Part shown: positions 41,201 through 52,960 of the stretch, in pieces
Layout of the letters: the number at the start of each line of letters is the position of its first letter
How positions within the stretch are numbered: position 1 is the stretch's first letter
NCBI RefSeq assembly: GCF_020184175.1
Contig: NC_065530.1
Location: 80,453,260 to 80,517,259, forward strand
DNA: 64,000 nt
From: Aphis gossypii
Lineage: Eukaryota; Arthropoda; Insecta; Hemiptera; Aphididae
Reading direction: 5' to 3'
Notes under the pieces: model-generated
What the model saw: only the letters and a program-made list of their open reading frames with translations
Database searches by the model: none
Told to the model about the DNA's origin: nothing
Position numbers and translations under genes: made by a program

Positions 41201-44200
41201 TGCAAGATTCTTTAAAGTGTGATTGATTAGGTATTTATTTCAACAACTAACGAGTATTAAAATAGTTATCTAAATCGTAATGTTTCGACTGGTGTATGAT
41301 GCATAACAGGTAGAAGAGTAAGTTTACATTACATATTTATATTAGTGGGTGGATGCAGTGCAATACTAGGTCACGTACGGAGAGACACCCTGCATAGTAT
41401 AATATACATTAGGATTTAAATTCTATGTGTATGTGCTAGTTATATAGACAGTAATGAAGTATATTATATCATACAACAGGACAGTTCTATCAGTACCATT
41501 GTGAGTAATAAAACGAAAGTCTTTTATAGCCATTAGACTCGTTACCTACGTAATATTATACATAATGCATATAGTTCGTTTATTTATAGTATATTGCTCT
41601 ATTTTGGGTTGATGAAGACCCTTGCTCCACCCACACATTTCATACACGATGTGCAATATCAATAAAATTCTGCATTACAGATAATATTCATGACAATAAT
41701 TTCGGTGAAAGTTTCGTCATATTATACTTAATGATATTTTAATGTTCACAGTTTAACCGCACAGTTCATACACGTCATAATATTACGCATCTCAATATTT
41801 TCAATTTCTTTGAAAATTGTTTTGTACTCGTATTATATATACATTATTATGCTTACACATAATTATATAAACAATATATATACTTAACGCGGAAAAATTA
41901 TATTAGAGTATATAGTATAATAAATACTTATATATATAATAGTTCTTAACAATATGTCAGTGCCCTGCAGTGTTGTTTTAGAACAAGTGAAATAGATTTT
42001 TTTTATTTATTAAAAAAAACAACAACACTTTGAGTATCACATAATTGCACTATATTATATCCAATGACAATAGAGTAGCAAATAACGACTTTCGAAAAAC
42101 TTAAAATATATAAAGAATAAAACGATGTCGAATCTTTTAATATTATCGGTCTATTGCGTTTCATTCGGTGTTACGTATTACAGTAGGTATATTAATACCT
42201 TTTATACCTTAATATTTTATATTAGATTTTAACTCAAACACAATAATATAATCAAAGCTTGGCATTAATGAACTAAAAGTTAAAATTAAATTAAAACGTT
42301 AAGTTAATTTTAATTAAATTAATTAACTCGTTACTTTTATTTCAAATTAACTTTTAACTTAAAGAGTTACTTTTTTAAGATTAATATGTTAACTTCAAAT
42401 TAATTTTATTCAAAAATATCTAAATAAGTTAATTTTTGTCCAAAGAATAATACAAATTTTTTAATGAGGATTTTAGAAAAGTAGGTTTTTTGATAGCTAA
42501 AATAATACTTTGATGTATCATTTTAAATTTCCCCAGTAATTTTCTTGGACATAAAAAAAAACTAACTAATACACATCCTTATGTGTTTGGAATTTTTTTA
42601 TTTTGCAAATTAAAAAATTTTAACTTTAAACTAAGTTAAGTTGCTTTATTTTCTAAGTTAACGAAAAAAAATATGAATAACTTTTAACTTAACTTTATTA
42701 TTTTAAAACAACTTAACTTAACGAATTAAAAAAAAATCATCAATTTGCCCAGTCTTGAATATAATAATATGATAAAATATGATAAAAGTGTGCGTATGAA
42801 AAGAGGGGTGCGGGTAACGTGGTGAGGCATCAAAAATATGCAATGATTATTCTAAACACCGATGCGTCGTCACATAATGTAATAATATATTTTCTGCTCT
42901 TGTTTGTACATAGATTCATTCACGAGGATTGAAGTTCGGTATTTATGAAGATTATGGTAACTTCACATGTGCTGGCTATCCAGGAATCTTGGGATCTCTC
43001 GAAGTAGACGCGTTCACGTTCGCCGAATGGAACGTAGATTTCGTCAAACTGGATGGCTGTTACTCGCTGCCCAAAGACATGGACCAAGGTATAAAACATA
43101 ATGATGATAAATTATATGACAATAATAACTACTGTTATTATATCGTAGAAGAGTTCACTCTAATTAGGTTATATATATATTATATATTTATCATCTTACG
43201 ATTTGGCATATTTGTAGGGGGAGATTCCATCTTAAAAGGATATTAAACCTTGTTTTTTATTTATTATTGCATCTATTTTGAAAAAAAATGTCCATTTAAC
43301 ATCAGACACAAATATATAATAAATTTAAGATAATATGATTAAAGTGAGACGTTTAGAATTTGAGGTCTCCGTAGGAAGAGTTGTATTAAACTATATCAAT
43401 CCCCCGTCTGCAGGGATATGACCCTGGATGGCAGATACATTGTTTTTACACATCTTTTATATTTTCGCCCTGTACAGGTTATAGTGAATTCGGATACCAC
43501 CTGAACAAGACTGGCAGAGCCATGGTATACTCGTGCAGTTGGCCAGTTTACCAGACGTACGCAGGATTACAAGTGAGTAGAAGACATACAGCATAATTTT
43601 ATATTGTTTAGTTAATGTTATTAATACTTATACATTCATAATCAGTGGAGTGGCCAACAGTTTTTGAAGGGATCGAGCGAGCGAAAATATTTTCGTTTTG
43701 TTTCATCAGTCCTCGCCGGCATGTTACGCTATATCGGATAACAATATTATAAATAACTCGTAGAAACAGGATGTCGATTACCTTATCCTCATTTTCTGAG
43801 ATTTTGGTTTTAATTTTTTCCGGAAAAATTCAATGTGCACACCAAATTATGTTTACAGGCAACACCTGTTGTTGCACATAATAGGTATTTCGAAATATAT
43901 ACCTTTATCATGCATTTATATTATGTACACACCTACCACTACCTACTCGGCAAGTGACGTGCGCGACAAATAATTGTTGATATACGATAGTATACGACGA
44001 CCATACTGAGATTGCGAGTGTTATAATATTTTTAAAGAGTTACTACGATTTCGTTATAATTGCTATTTATTATTATATTATAACGGACAGGCGGCGGATC
44101 GTATATTTTTTATTATACGTCGGTTGACAAGGGGAGACGACTATTTCGTGTGACTGGCGGCGGTTCATTATGAAAATACGCCGCTACTGTCGGGCGACCC

Positions 44201-47200
44201 GTCCGCGTGTCATACATAATGCTATATATATAATAGTTCGTAATCATACTAGAAGTTTTTTAGTCGTTCTTTCTAATGATAATAATATTATCGTTATTAT
44301 TATATTGTCGTATCCCTCCGGGCATCCGCGCACGCGGCAAACGGTTTTGGGAGGGGGAGCAACGGTCGATATTATACGAATAACGACCACCGCCCGGCCT
44401 CCAAGCGGTTAACACTCGACACTTGTCTAAATTTTATATAGAAAGTGTAGTTCGAGACATGTCGTCGTGTTATATATGTATTATTTATTTTCTATATATA
44501 TACATATGTAGTATGTACAATGTATATACGTATAATAGTTGGGTAACCGTGAAAATTGTCTGAAATCGCGGTAATATACAAAGCCTCCGGACTACGAGAG
44601 TAGTCTTAGCAAAACGCACAAAAATCATTATTGTGATTATCGTTATGTGTAACGTGCGCAGTCAGGTTGTTGTGGTACATAAAATATATAATAATGTAGT
44701 GCCCAGGTGTGGTGTATTTATGTAATTTCGTTTGCCAGTCGCATGTTCGATTCCGTGTTATTGCCCGTATATGGCTACTTAGGTATTACACTACACCTTT
44801 AAATTATCAACTATATTATTTTTATCCCGTTTATGCGCATGAGATAATATGTAATGTGGAGTTAAAGCCTAGCGGAATTAACTAGACCGCATATAGTTAT
44901 GCACTTGTTCTTCGTATGCAAGTGAAACATATATAATAATAATAGTCGCGTATATACGTTTAGACAGTGTCATGTCTGCATAAATGTCACCCGATAAACG
45001 ATTGGAAACGATCTTGAAACCTAGTTTCTGTACAAATAATATTCTAGCATAAATGTATAACATCTGTAATTTTTTCATTACCGAAATACAGTAAAATTTT
45101 CAAATAGAAATGATGTAAGTCGTTTCACACATCGCAGTAGGTAATACACAATTGTATGTTTGGTTCCGACTTCCGGACTAAACTCTACCACACCACTTTA
45201 TTTGCTAGTTATACATACAATATGTAATCAGACGTTTTACCCATAACATAATTTAGACATTTGTATCGTCAAATATTTGTGATAATGTATTACAAACTTA
45301 CTTTTATTCGTGTTTACGTAGAACGAACCCGTTTTCGTTAATTCGTTACAAATCCTTCTTACGTACTTTTTTGTTACATTAATGTTATATTATTTCCTAC
45401 AACTACATAATATATATTATTAATTTAAATTATTACTAATGAATATAAGTAATGATTAATATTTCCTATAATATTATATTATTATAAATTTAAATTTATA
45501 GTAAATTCGTTGGGTTTTGTGACAGTATAAAATTTAAATCATTTTTCGGTGCATTTCCGCCCTCTATAAACACGTACAAGGTATTCACTAAAAGCTGAAA
45601 GTCTTCCGTAGATAGCGCTACGGTTTTCGATAACTACAGCGTTAATACACAGGAAGGAAATTGAAAAGGGGGTTGATTAGGACAGATCCCCGAAAGCTTT
45701 TATCTTTACTGTTTATACAGTGAATAAATTATTTTTAAGAATATAAATTTACGATAATGATAATATGGTTATTAGTTAATATTATTAATATTGTATTAGT
45801 TTTACTATTATTATATTTAATGATAAACCCATTCATACTATTTTTATTTTGTAATATTATTCAAATATAGGATTATTAGATAATTTTATATAACTGCGTG
45901 TATTAGTTTTTAGATCCTCATTTCATAACAAATATTTAATTATGTTGATGGTGTTCATCAGCAGCTGTAGAATAATATATCATTGTGACAACAAAATATT
46001 CAAATTAACTTTATTATTATTTATTTAAATCGTGTGTCTAGCCCAACTATTCGGCTATAACATCAAGATGCAACTTATGGAGAAACTTTGACGATATCCA
46101 AGACTCGTGGGCTAGCGTGGAGAGCATCATCGATTACTACGGCGACAACCAAGACGTCATTGCGGCCAACGCAGCTCCCGGACATTGGAACGATCCGGAC
46201 ATGGTAATATTTCTTTTAAATTTGAAATGTTATAGATTTATATGTATTGTATATAGATTATGAAGTTCAAATGCTATGATACAGGATACTATTCACTTAT
46301 TAAGACGAACTCTTATACTCTCCCTTATAAGAAATTTATCGTTTGTCCTTGAGCCCTTTATACATAATATTATACAAATAGATATATTTTGTACAAAAAA
46401 TAGTATACACTAACAAATACAAAAAAAAAACAAATAGTATAACTAAAAAAACTAAAATTTCCCTCTTCGTCTTTTTTGCAGTTGATCATTGGAAACTTTG
46501 GTTTGAGCTACGAACAGAGTAAGGTGCAGATGGCCATATGGGCCATACTCGCCGCTCCGCTGCTCATGTCAGTCGACTTGAGGACCATTAGACCCGAGTA
46601 CAAAGCGATTTTACAAAACAAAAAAATCATAGCCATCGATCAAGATAAATTGGGAATTCAGGGCCGCAGGATTTACAAGGTCAGTATACAAACATTTTGC
46701 CCACGTCTTGTATTTATCATACCTACGCAATTCCTTTATCCAACAAAACCTTCTTTAAACTCAGAAAATTAGTTTAAAAAGGAAAACGTTGGTTTTGTTT
46801 TTGTAAAAACACCTACTCCGTACGGTATTTATTATACTATACTATTTACTTATAAACTCATCGGCGATTACGTAGTACATAATATAATTATAATTATTTA
46901 TAACATTTACGTATTAAACTACATATGTGGCGTAATAAAACACGCACACACACACATACACATATAATATATAATATGATGGTTATGCATGAGTATTTGT
47001 TATACATTGTAAAAAATGGTTATTCTCACGGAATTGTGTATTTTGACCACAAGGTGAAAGCCTATAAAAATGTTCTAAATTTCACTTCCCTAAAAACTAA
47101 ATAAACAAGAAAATTATGCATCAATACAACTATATAGGTACTTTATTCTAGGTATTTAAATTTTACTAAAAATATTTATTTTACATTTTTTTTTATCAAT

Positions 47201-50200
47201 TATTAATTAAAAATAATTATACATTTTTTTTCATTTAATTTTTAATCAAGTTATAATTTGATTTACAACATATTAATATATTAAAATATAAAATACATAA
47301 ATAATAAAACATTTGGTTATAGAATTTTAATGGAGAGCAAAATAAGAAGTATAATGAAGTAATTATGAGAAAAATAAACTCTTTTTACGTGTAGAAAAAA
47401 TTGAAATTTGTACCGTTTTGCAAAATATCCATTATGCATTAGATAGGTAGTACTTGTTTTAAATTTAACTTAATCGTAGTTAAATATAGTCGTAAAATAA
47501 CGACGTAAAAACATTCTTGTGCAAATGTTCAATAATTTTACAATAAGTCGGTACTTACTCAAAAAATCATATTATAAAATATATACTATACGAATATATA
47601 GTATATACCTATACTTACAATTAAATTGTCTCGTAAACTATAATTTTACAAGTAATTATCCGATGAAGAGTTTTTTTTCGTACGATATACTATAGACAAA
47701 GAAAATAGGAAGTAATTTTAAATTTTGTCAGAAAAAAAAATTTAAAAAAATTAATTAATATAAAATATTTTATATTAGGTGCTGTGGGTATATAGATATA
47801 CATATTTGATTTCGACGGAAATGAATAATTTTATTATCTAACAGCTTAAATACCTACGTAACTAAACGTCAAAAATCCTAATTTTCAGTAAATTATATAA
47901 CAAAATATGCAGATGTATAGCCAGGTATTGTTGTGCGCCATTGAATTAAACAATGCATGATAGGTAGCCCGTCGATATCTTATTAATAATTGTTGTGAAT
48001 TATATATAATAATATGCCACATAAATAGGGAGGGGGGATAAAACGACTTTTAAACAACACGTTTTAATTATTTAAATCAATAACAATCACGTTGATTATT
48101 ATTACAGCACAAAGGCATCGAAATATGGGCCCGGCCGGTTACACCGATTTTCGAGAACTACTTCTCGTACGCACTCGCCTTCGTCAACCGCAGGACTGAC
48201 GGTACGCCGTCCGACGTGGCTGTGGCGTTGCATGAAATGGGTCTGCTGTCACCCACAGGATACAGAATACAAGTAAAACGCACTTTTAAAATCATTTGCA
48301 CAGCCCTCTTATTATTATTATTATTATACGATATTTTTGTCGTCCGCAGGATTTGTACGAAGATGTCGACTACGGAGTACTGTCTCCACAGACAAAGATC
48401 AAGGTCAAAGTGAATCCCACCGGTAAGCTCGTTAAAAATAAACTACTGTGCCATATTTTTTATGACTTCCATTGTCATAAAAACTTGCCTCTACTACTGT
48501 TTGACACGAAACATCGTATCCGATTTAATGCCGATATTTTTAACACGTATTATACAATATATAGGTATCTTTATACCGACTATATAATAAAAAAAATAAG
48601 TTACGAAAAACCAAACGGGATATGTATTTAGATATATATTTTATACCTAGGTACCATATAACATCAAATTTTATGACGTTACCGAAATGCAATTCAATTT
48701 TCTACTCGATAAAACGATCTAAATTTTGAAAATAAAATAAAAATAACGACCGTACAGTATGAGATAGGTGTTCTACATGGTTCACCGTGCAATTTTCTAA
48801 TCTACACCTAATCATCAACCTTAATCGTATGATTTGAGTTTCATTCATCGCCTCTTTATAGATTGGCATTTTTAAAACGGATGGTTTATATAATATTATA
48901 ACAATAATAATCAAGGCAGAATCACAGAAACAAATGAATTATTATATTTGTGTTACTTCATTAACATTGCGCAATATAAATTCCAATTATTACGGATTTA
49001 TACAACCATAAAAATCGACACGTTAAAATGATTCTGTAACTAAAAGCGTATAAGCTATACTTTAATATATAACTAAGTCAATATCACAACAAACTACGAG
49101 TACTAGTCATTATATATATATATGTATAGAAATAGAGAGAGAGATTAAACGATTGTAGTCAATGTAGACTGTTAACATTTCAGAGAAGGTAATCAAAAAT
49201 GAAAATAAAACAACATTTTCAAACAATTTGTAACCATCAAACCGGGACCTAACACCTACGTATACGTACAAAGATCGTCCCGAGGATATTGTAGTCGAAC
49301 TTCTATTGTACCGACTACCAGCCATATATATATATTATGATAAAACATGATATTATCGCGGTCGTCGTCGAATAATCACGTAAAACTGTTGTAACGCGTG
49401 ATAGACTACGAGCGGTCTCTCTTTCTCTCTATACTCTATAGTCGCTTTATGTGTATATATATACCTATATATATATATATATATATATATACATAAAATA
49501 TTTAGAAGTATCTCTTCGGTTATCGACTGTATACCATCTCGGACCAATGCGGTCGCGGAAATCGCTGTATGTTGAATGTTCTTTCCGATACAAATCGCAC
49601 GTGCACCGTCGCAGTTATTATTGCGTATCCTTCTGGAACACGTTAGGCGTGTATCACCCATCTATACATATACACCATGACGCCACATCATCATCTATTC
49701 GTGCATCTGTCTTTATGTATATCTGTCTCTGTTGATGACATTGTTCTCTCTTTCGGGGACGGTTCCAAAATGGATTCGAATAGTCATCGTAGTCGTTTGG
49801 AAATAACAATAATAAGTATTTCTCCCTATCGTTATCATCGAAGTTAGTCGCAATGAAGATTAAAAGTAGTATAATTAGCATATTGTGCGAGCATGCGTTA
49901 TGGTGTATACCGTGTAGAACCCAGGCCGGGACAACGACGGCGATGACTTACAGCAAAACGTCTTAGTTCATAATAATGATAATAATAAAATACAGTTAAG
50001 CCTTAAAGTATATAGGTTGATATTTATATTTCATTTGGAGCTCTAATGAATTACTAAAAAATAAATATATTTTTTTAAATCTGATAATACCGTTTAAATA
50101 TGACCTATGACTTATGTGACAATTTCCACGTGGTGGTTCCCCATTATATGCTCAGTGCTCACACTCCATACTTCTTGCGATCGCACACGGTAGTATTTTC

Positions 50201-50547
50201 TTCTCCCTTCATTATTGTCTATAATATATACATATATTCAAGCCACACGCATTTAGACGTCTCTGACAAATAACATTTTAAAAAGTCAAAGCTTGCGTTT
50301 AACGTTTAGTATTTTTTATACAATACTACAATATGATGTAAATCCTGACATATCATAATATATATTATATTGATCGGTTAATAATTTTATGTTTTTTGTA
50401 CTAATATTCCTTTGATCATTGACAGGTGTGGTCATATTGAAAGCTGATGTCCAACAGAACTTGATAAAGCAAAACTTCTACAAACCTTACAACCCATTCA
50501 CGCAAGTCTATCCGCTAAGGACGATCAACGATTTTGTGAAAAAATGA
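32050..50547 (+). CDS. NAGA: alpha-N-acetylgalactosaminidase / alpha-galactosidase, GH27 (nine coding exons, 442 aa)
   Basis: A lysosomal or secreted enzyme that removes terminal alpha-linked N-acetylgalactosamine or galactose from glycolipids and glycoproteins. Exons: 32050-32213, 36733-36907, 42914-43088, 43478-43572, 46042-46203, 46482-46679, 48108-48272, 48350-48422, 50426-50547; all introns are GT-AG and all phases agree. Residues 1-21 form a signal peptide, with predicted cleavage before LENGLARTPPMGW. Human NAGA numbering is offset by about 4: nucleophile D160 (KLDGC), acid/base D221 in LWRNFDDIQDSW, R217, D82-D83, and cysteine pairs 42/84, 46/53, 132/162, 191/213. Sequons are N129, N181 and N205. 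The pocket motif SCSWPV has Ser192, as in NAGA (galactosidase A has Glu), and Val195 where human NAGA has Ala, so NAGA-type activity is favoured. The C-terminal beta domain ends in NDFVKK. Human proteins are 411 and 429 aa. Start 32050 was chosen because the upstream in-frame ATG (32014) precedes the likely splice acceptor at 32041. Confidence 0.95.
32214..36732 (+). other. intron 1 of the coding region (4519 bp)
   Basis: Contains a (TACC)n-(TA)n compound microsatellite at about 33421-33450 and an (ATT)n run at 35150-35173. Two stretches are less A/T-rich (32920-33860 and 34655-35300). The longest frame, 140 codons at 34655-35077, resembles no protein I recognise and ends in low-complexity Ile/Thr, so I do not call it a gene. 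Confidence 0.8.
36733..36907 (+). CDS. NAGA: GH27 coding exon 2
   Basis: Codes residues 55-113, including the conserved strand YEYINVDDCW (Asp82, Asp83 and Cys84 in the substrate pocket) and LQPDAKRFPRGM. The acceptor is TATACAG, the donor TAC|GTGAGT, phase 0. Confidence 0.95.
36908..42913 (+). other. intron 2 (6006 bp), carries a MITE near its 3' end
   Basis: The longest intron. It is A/T-rich, with a short (AAT/AAC)n stretch at about 39290-39340 and the hAT-like element at 42253-42757, about 160 bp before the acceptor. No nested gene was recognised. Confidence 0.85.
42253..42757. mobile_element. hAT-like MITE with perfect 8-bp target duplication
   Basis: The 8-bp word AATATAAT stands on both sides (42245-42252 and 42758-42765). 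The ends are CAAAGCTTGGCA and the reverse complement of a right end reading CAAGACTGGGCA, so they are imperfect inverted repeats. Inside both ends are clusters of TTAACTTAA/AAGTTAA words that make the element nearly self-complementary in its subterminal regions. There is no transposase. It sits in intron 2 of the GH27 gene. Confidence 0.8.
42914..43088 (+). CDS. NAGA: GH27 coding exon 3: catalytic nucleophile
   Basis: Codes residues 114-171 and the first base of Gly172. It contains GLKFGIYEDYGNFTC, with the conserved N-glycosylation sequon at Asn129, and FVKLDGC with the nucleophile Asp160. The acceptor is TACATAG, the donor CAAG|GTATAA, phase 1. Confidence 0.95.
43478..43572 (+). CDS. NAGA: GH27 coding exon 4: substrate-specificity loop
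   Basis: Codes residues 172-203. It carries the sequon at Asn181 (NKT) and the loop VYSCSWPVYQ. In that loop Ser192 and Val195 occupy the positions that separate N-acetylgalactosaminidase (Ser, Ala) from alpha-galactosidase A (Glu, Leu). The acceptor is TGTACAG, the donor CAA|GTGAGT, phase 0. Confidence 0.95.
43573..46041 (+). other. intron 4 (2469 bp) with a GC-richer core
   Basis: Around 44085-44410 the sequence becomes CpG-rich (GGCGGCGGTTC, CGGGCGACCCGTCCGCG, GGGAGGGGGAGC), unlike the A/T-rich flanks. It holds an 80-codon frame (44170-44412) with no recognisable similarity. It could be a regulatory island or a decayed insertion. A hairpin-capable CCGTAGATAGCGCTACGG lies near 45607. Confidence 0.7.
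46042..46203 (+). CDS. NAGA: GH27 coding exon 5: acid/base residue
   Basis: Codes residues 204-257. It begins with the sequon Asn205 (NYS), then CNLWRNFDDIQDSW with Arg217 and the acid/base Asp221, and ends with the family signature GHWNDPDM. The acceptor is GTCTAG, the donor ATG|GTAATA, phase 0. Confidence 0.95.
46482..46679 (+). CDS. NAGA: GH27 coding exon 6: end of barrel
   Basis: Codes residues 258-323: LIIGNFGLSYEQSKVQMAIW, AAPLLMSVDLR and the end of the TIM barrel, IDQDKLGIQGRRI. All are close to the vertebrate enzyme. The acceptor is TTTTGCAG, the donor AAG|GTCAGT, phase 0. Confidence 0.95.
46680..48107 (+). other. intron 6 (1428 bp), nothing else seen
   Basis: A/T-rich with a short (CA)n stretch near 46943. 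No exon or mobile element was recognised. Confidence 0.85.
48108..48272 (+). CDS. NAGA: GH27 coding exon 7: C-terminal beta domain
   Basis: Codes residues 324-378 (HKGIEIWARPV, YALAFVNRRTDGTPSDVAVA), the first strands of the antiparallel beta domain after the barrel. The acceptor is TTACAG, the donor CAA|GTAAAA, phase 0. The following intron is only 77 bp. Confidence 0.93.
48350..48422 (+). CDS. NAGA: GH27 coding exon 8: C-terminal beta domain
   Basis: Codes residues 379-402 and the first base of Gly403 (DLYEDVDYGVLSPQTKIKVK, then VNPT). This corresponds to the vertebrate segment with AQDVYSGD and VIINPSGV. The acceptor is CCGCAG, the donor ACCG|GTAAGC, phase 1. Confidence 0.93.
48423..50425 (+). 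other. intron 8 (2003 bp)
   Basis: Contains a (TA)n microsatellite at about 49466-49491 with a (CT)n-like patch just upstream. At 49240-49420 and 49530-49780 the sequence is less A/T-rich than usual. Open frames of 70-100 codons there occur on both strands and show no protein similarity. Confidence 0.8.
50426..50547 (+). CDS. NAGA: GH27 coding exon 9: C-terminus and stop
   Basis: Codes the rest of Gly403 and residues 404-442 (GVVILKADVQQ ... FTQVYPLRTINDFVKK), then TGA at 50545-50547. GVV matches the vertebrate NPSGVVMWYL strand; the tail after it is longer than in human NAGA. The acceptor is TTGACAG. Confidence 0.93.
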
Positions 50548-50790
50548 AACCCAAATCATACTGACGAGACACGCTGATTCAGCAATAATATCAAAAACAA
50601 AAAAAATAAAAACTATCATCGCTGACGTAAGAATAAGAATACGGAATGGAATGGAGCATAAAATTCAACGGGATGGAATTTTCTAACCGCTGTAAATTAT
50701 TGCTGCTGTTGCCCGAAGGTGTACATGTTAATATAATTTTATTGTAAAAACAAAAAAATAAAAAATTATATATATTTATAAAACTGAATT
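50548..50790 (+). terminator. 3' UTR and polyadenylation signal of the GH27 gene
   Basis: AATAAA hexamers lie at 50605-50610 and 50757-50762, the latter followed by a T-rich, GT-containing stretch from 50788. The second is the better candidate for the transcript end, giving a 3' UTR of roughly 230 nt. The exact cleavage site is inferred. Confidence 0.65.
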
Positions 50791-51809
50791 TTTTTTTTAT
50801 GTATCAGTAATCTGTATCTAGAGTATCTAGACTTCTCGAATAATATCACGTTTTTTGGTTCTTTTTTACTTTTGAATATGTAAACAGACAAAATGCACAA
50901 TAATGTATATTATGCATAATATATAAATGTGTATGTAATTAGGTAACCTTCGATTATTCGGTAGTATATTATTCACGATTGCTATTGTTGTGTTTTCATT
51001 CCCGTCCCGTGAACATAAAATATAGTACAACTATAATATTAAAGAGATATAAAAAACAAACTACTCGGTGTTTCCGTTTTAGCAAAATGATAAGAATCAA
51101 TCCGTTTTTAACATCATGGTCGTTTTGTTATTTTTGACATTAATTTTTTTATTTGCATATCAATAAACTCGGTATTATATATTTATTCTATCACGTACGG
51201 TTTACCTTCTCCCCACTTGGCTCTCCTAACATACCTGCACATACCTATCTGGCCTTCTATATGTATAATTGTATATTTGTGTGATACATATTATAATTAT
51301 TATAAATGTAATATTGTTTAATCTGCAATTAATGTAAAAGTATGTGTTCAAAAAAAAAAAAAAAATACTTATTTTCACTGTAGACACTTATATATTATAT
51401 AGTGACCGAATGCGCGCCTCAGAGTAATTTTGTAAAAACTATAATTAGTTTAATGATTGTATCACGAGACGAATATCTTAAATTCCACATTAACAAAATT
51501 CTATATAACGTTGCCATGTGCTATAGCAAATGATAATACTATCGCTGAAACGTTGAACCAAAATTTTTCATACGAATAAACGATAATATTATACATGCAA
51601 TAGCAATTAATACAGTCATTATTTTTGGAAAAACATCAACAAAAATGACTATTGTGATTATTTTAAACTTATAATTGATTACATAACTATCTATACTTAT
51701 AATATATTTATTTTATTTACAATAACGGACTTGAATTCAATTTAAGGTGTACTTACATTCTTAATTAATTTAGATTATTACATAGGTAATGTGTTTAATA
51801 TATTATAAG
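50791..51809. other. AT-rich intergenic DNA, no gene seen
   Basis: A/T-rich with an A-run at about 51349-51365. No exon was recognised. Confidence 0.5.
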
Positions 51810-52960
51810 AAAAACGCTCTTTTTATAGAATAAGAGGTCTTCATTTACTATTTTTATATGGTTGAAAGGTTTGTTTACTATATAGTTAGTTAAGCGGTAT
51901 GTAATGAAAAATAACGTGTTTTGGCGAGTGGATCGTGAGGGTACTTTAAAGTTGATGAGAAGGGACGGAGAATCAATTCAAAATGTGATGAGGTATTGAG
52001 GTCAAGGTTAAGTTACGTTAATGAGTACGGTCACAAAGTGAGGCTAGGCTATAAGTATATTGTATAATCATAAGAGGGTAGGTAATTTTTAATTAATGAT
52101 TACATTTTTTTTGTTCCCGTTCAAGTTGACTGTTGTACTATCTATCCCGCGCGAGTCCCAAACAGCTGAGTCGTATTCAAATATTGTTATAACTTGAACA
52201 AAATAGAGGGACTCTGTGAGTTTTTAAATTTGAATTCATTAGTTATTCTCTTAACAATATCTAGAGTTTTGTAAACTTTGCATAAATGTGATTTATACAA
52301 GAACGAAGAAAAATGGGAAGAACAAGGATACAATTTAAGTCCAAATGATGTCAATTGAGGGAAGTTTTAAGTCGTTAACAATGAAAGTGAAATATATTAA
52401 TATTAATGGTAATGTTTTAAGGAACTTTGTGTGGATCACATCGACTTGCGAAACAACAGCAAATGTACTGAATACATAATTACAGAACGAGATGTTCCGT
52501 GTTTTCGTTTAATGACCCTGCCGAAAGCTAAATGGCTTATTAATGATTATAATGAATTATTCACAGGAACTTAAGTGCCGTTCAGTACTATTGGCTCTAA
52601 CATTTTAGGGATAAGCCCAAATATAGAGCTATGGATCTTTAATAAATAATTTTGTTTGAATTTTCGGATTTAAGAATAAAAGTTAACAAACTGGTTTTTA
52701 AGATGTCAGAGAAGACATCATCGATTACGGATTGCCAAAAAAGCGTCCATAACTTAAAAGAGATTGTATATTTGAGCGAGATTGTACAAGAAATCGCCTG
52801 ATAATTCATCAGGGCCAATAGAAGTGTTATTACAAGATAATTTAAGAAATATATCGTTATGTGTACAGCTACAGTTATTTCATATATTTACTTGGGTTAT
52901 CATTTTATTTTAAAAAAAAAAACCGATAATTTTCGTCGTTGAGGGGATTTAGATAGGCAA
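51810..52960 (-). pseudogene. decayed non-LTR retrotransposon (LINE) reverse transcriptase
   Basis: Read on the - strand, fragments in changing frames match the reverse transcriptase of Jockey/I-like elements in order: SIGPDELSGDFLY (about 52785-52823), LWTLFWQS...ILKSE (52663-52752), a degenerate motif A, QVDVIHTKFLKT, in place of the usual YTDFSKAFD (52413-52450), FIVNDLKL (about 52360-52393), EYDSAVWDSRG (52146-52180), and the tail INFKVPSRSTR (about 51915-51960) running on to VNEDLLFY near 51840. Stops and frameshifts interrupt it. The YADD-containing region between motif A and FIVNDLKL is missing or scrambled. No endonuclease domain or poly(A) tail was recognised. The element is inactive and the exact clade is not certain. 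Confidence 0.8.

Noticed and set aside
43645..43690. CAGTGGAGTGGCCAACAG as a possible hAT-type end
   Set aside because: No matching inverted end or target duplication was found within several hundred bases.
44736..44766. TTCGATTCC resembling a tRNA T-loop
   Set aside because: The bases around it do not pair as a T-stem, and no acceptor or anticodon arm is found upstream.
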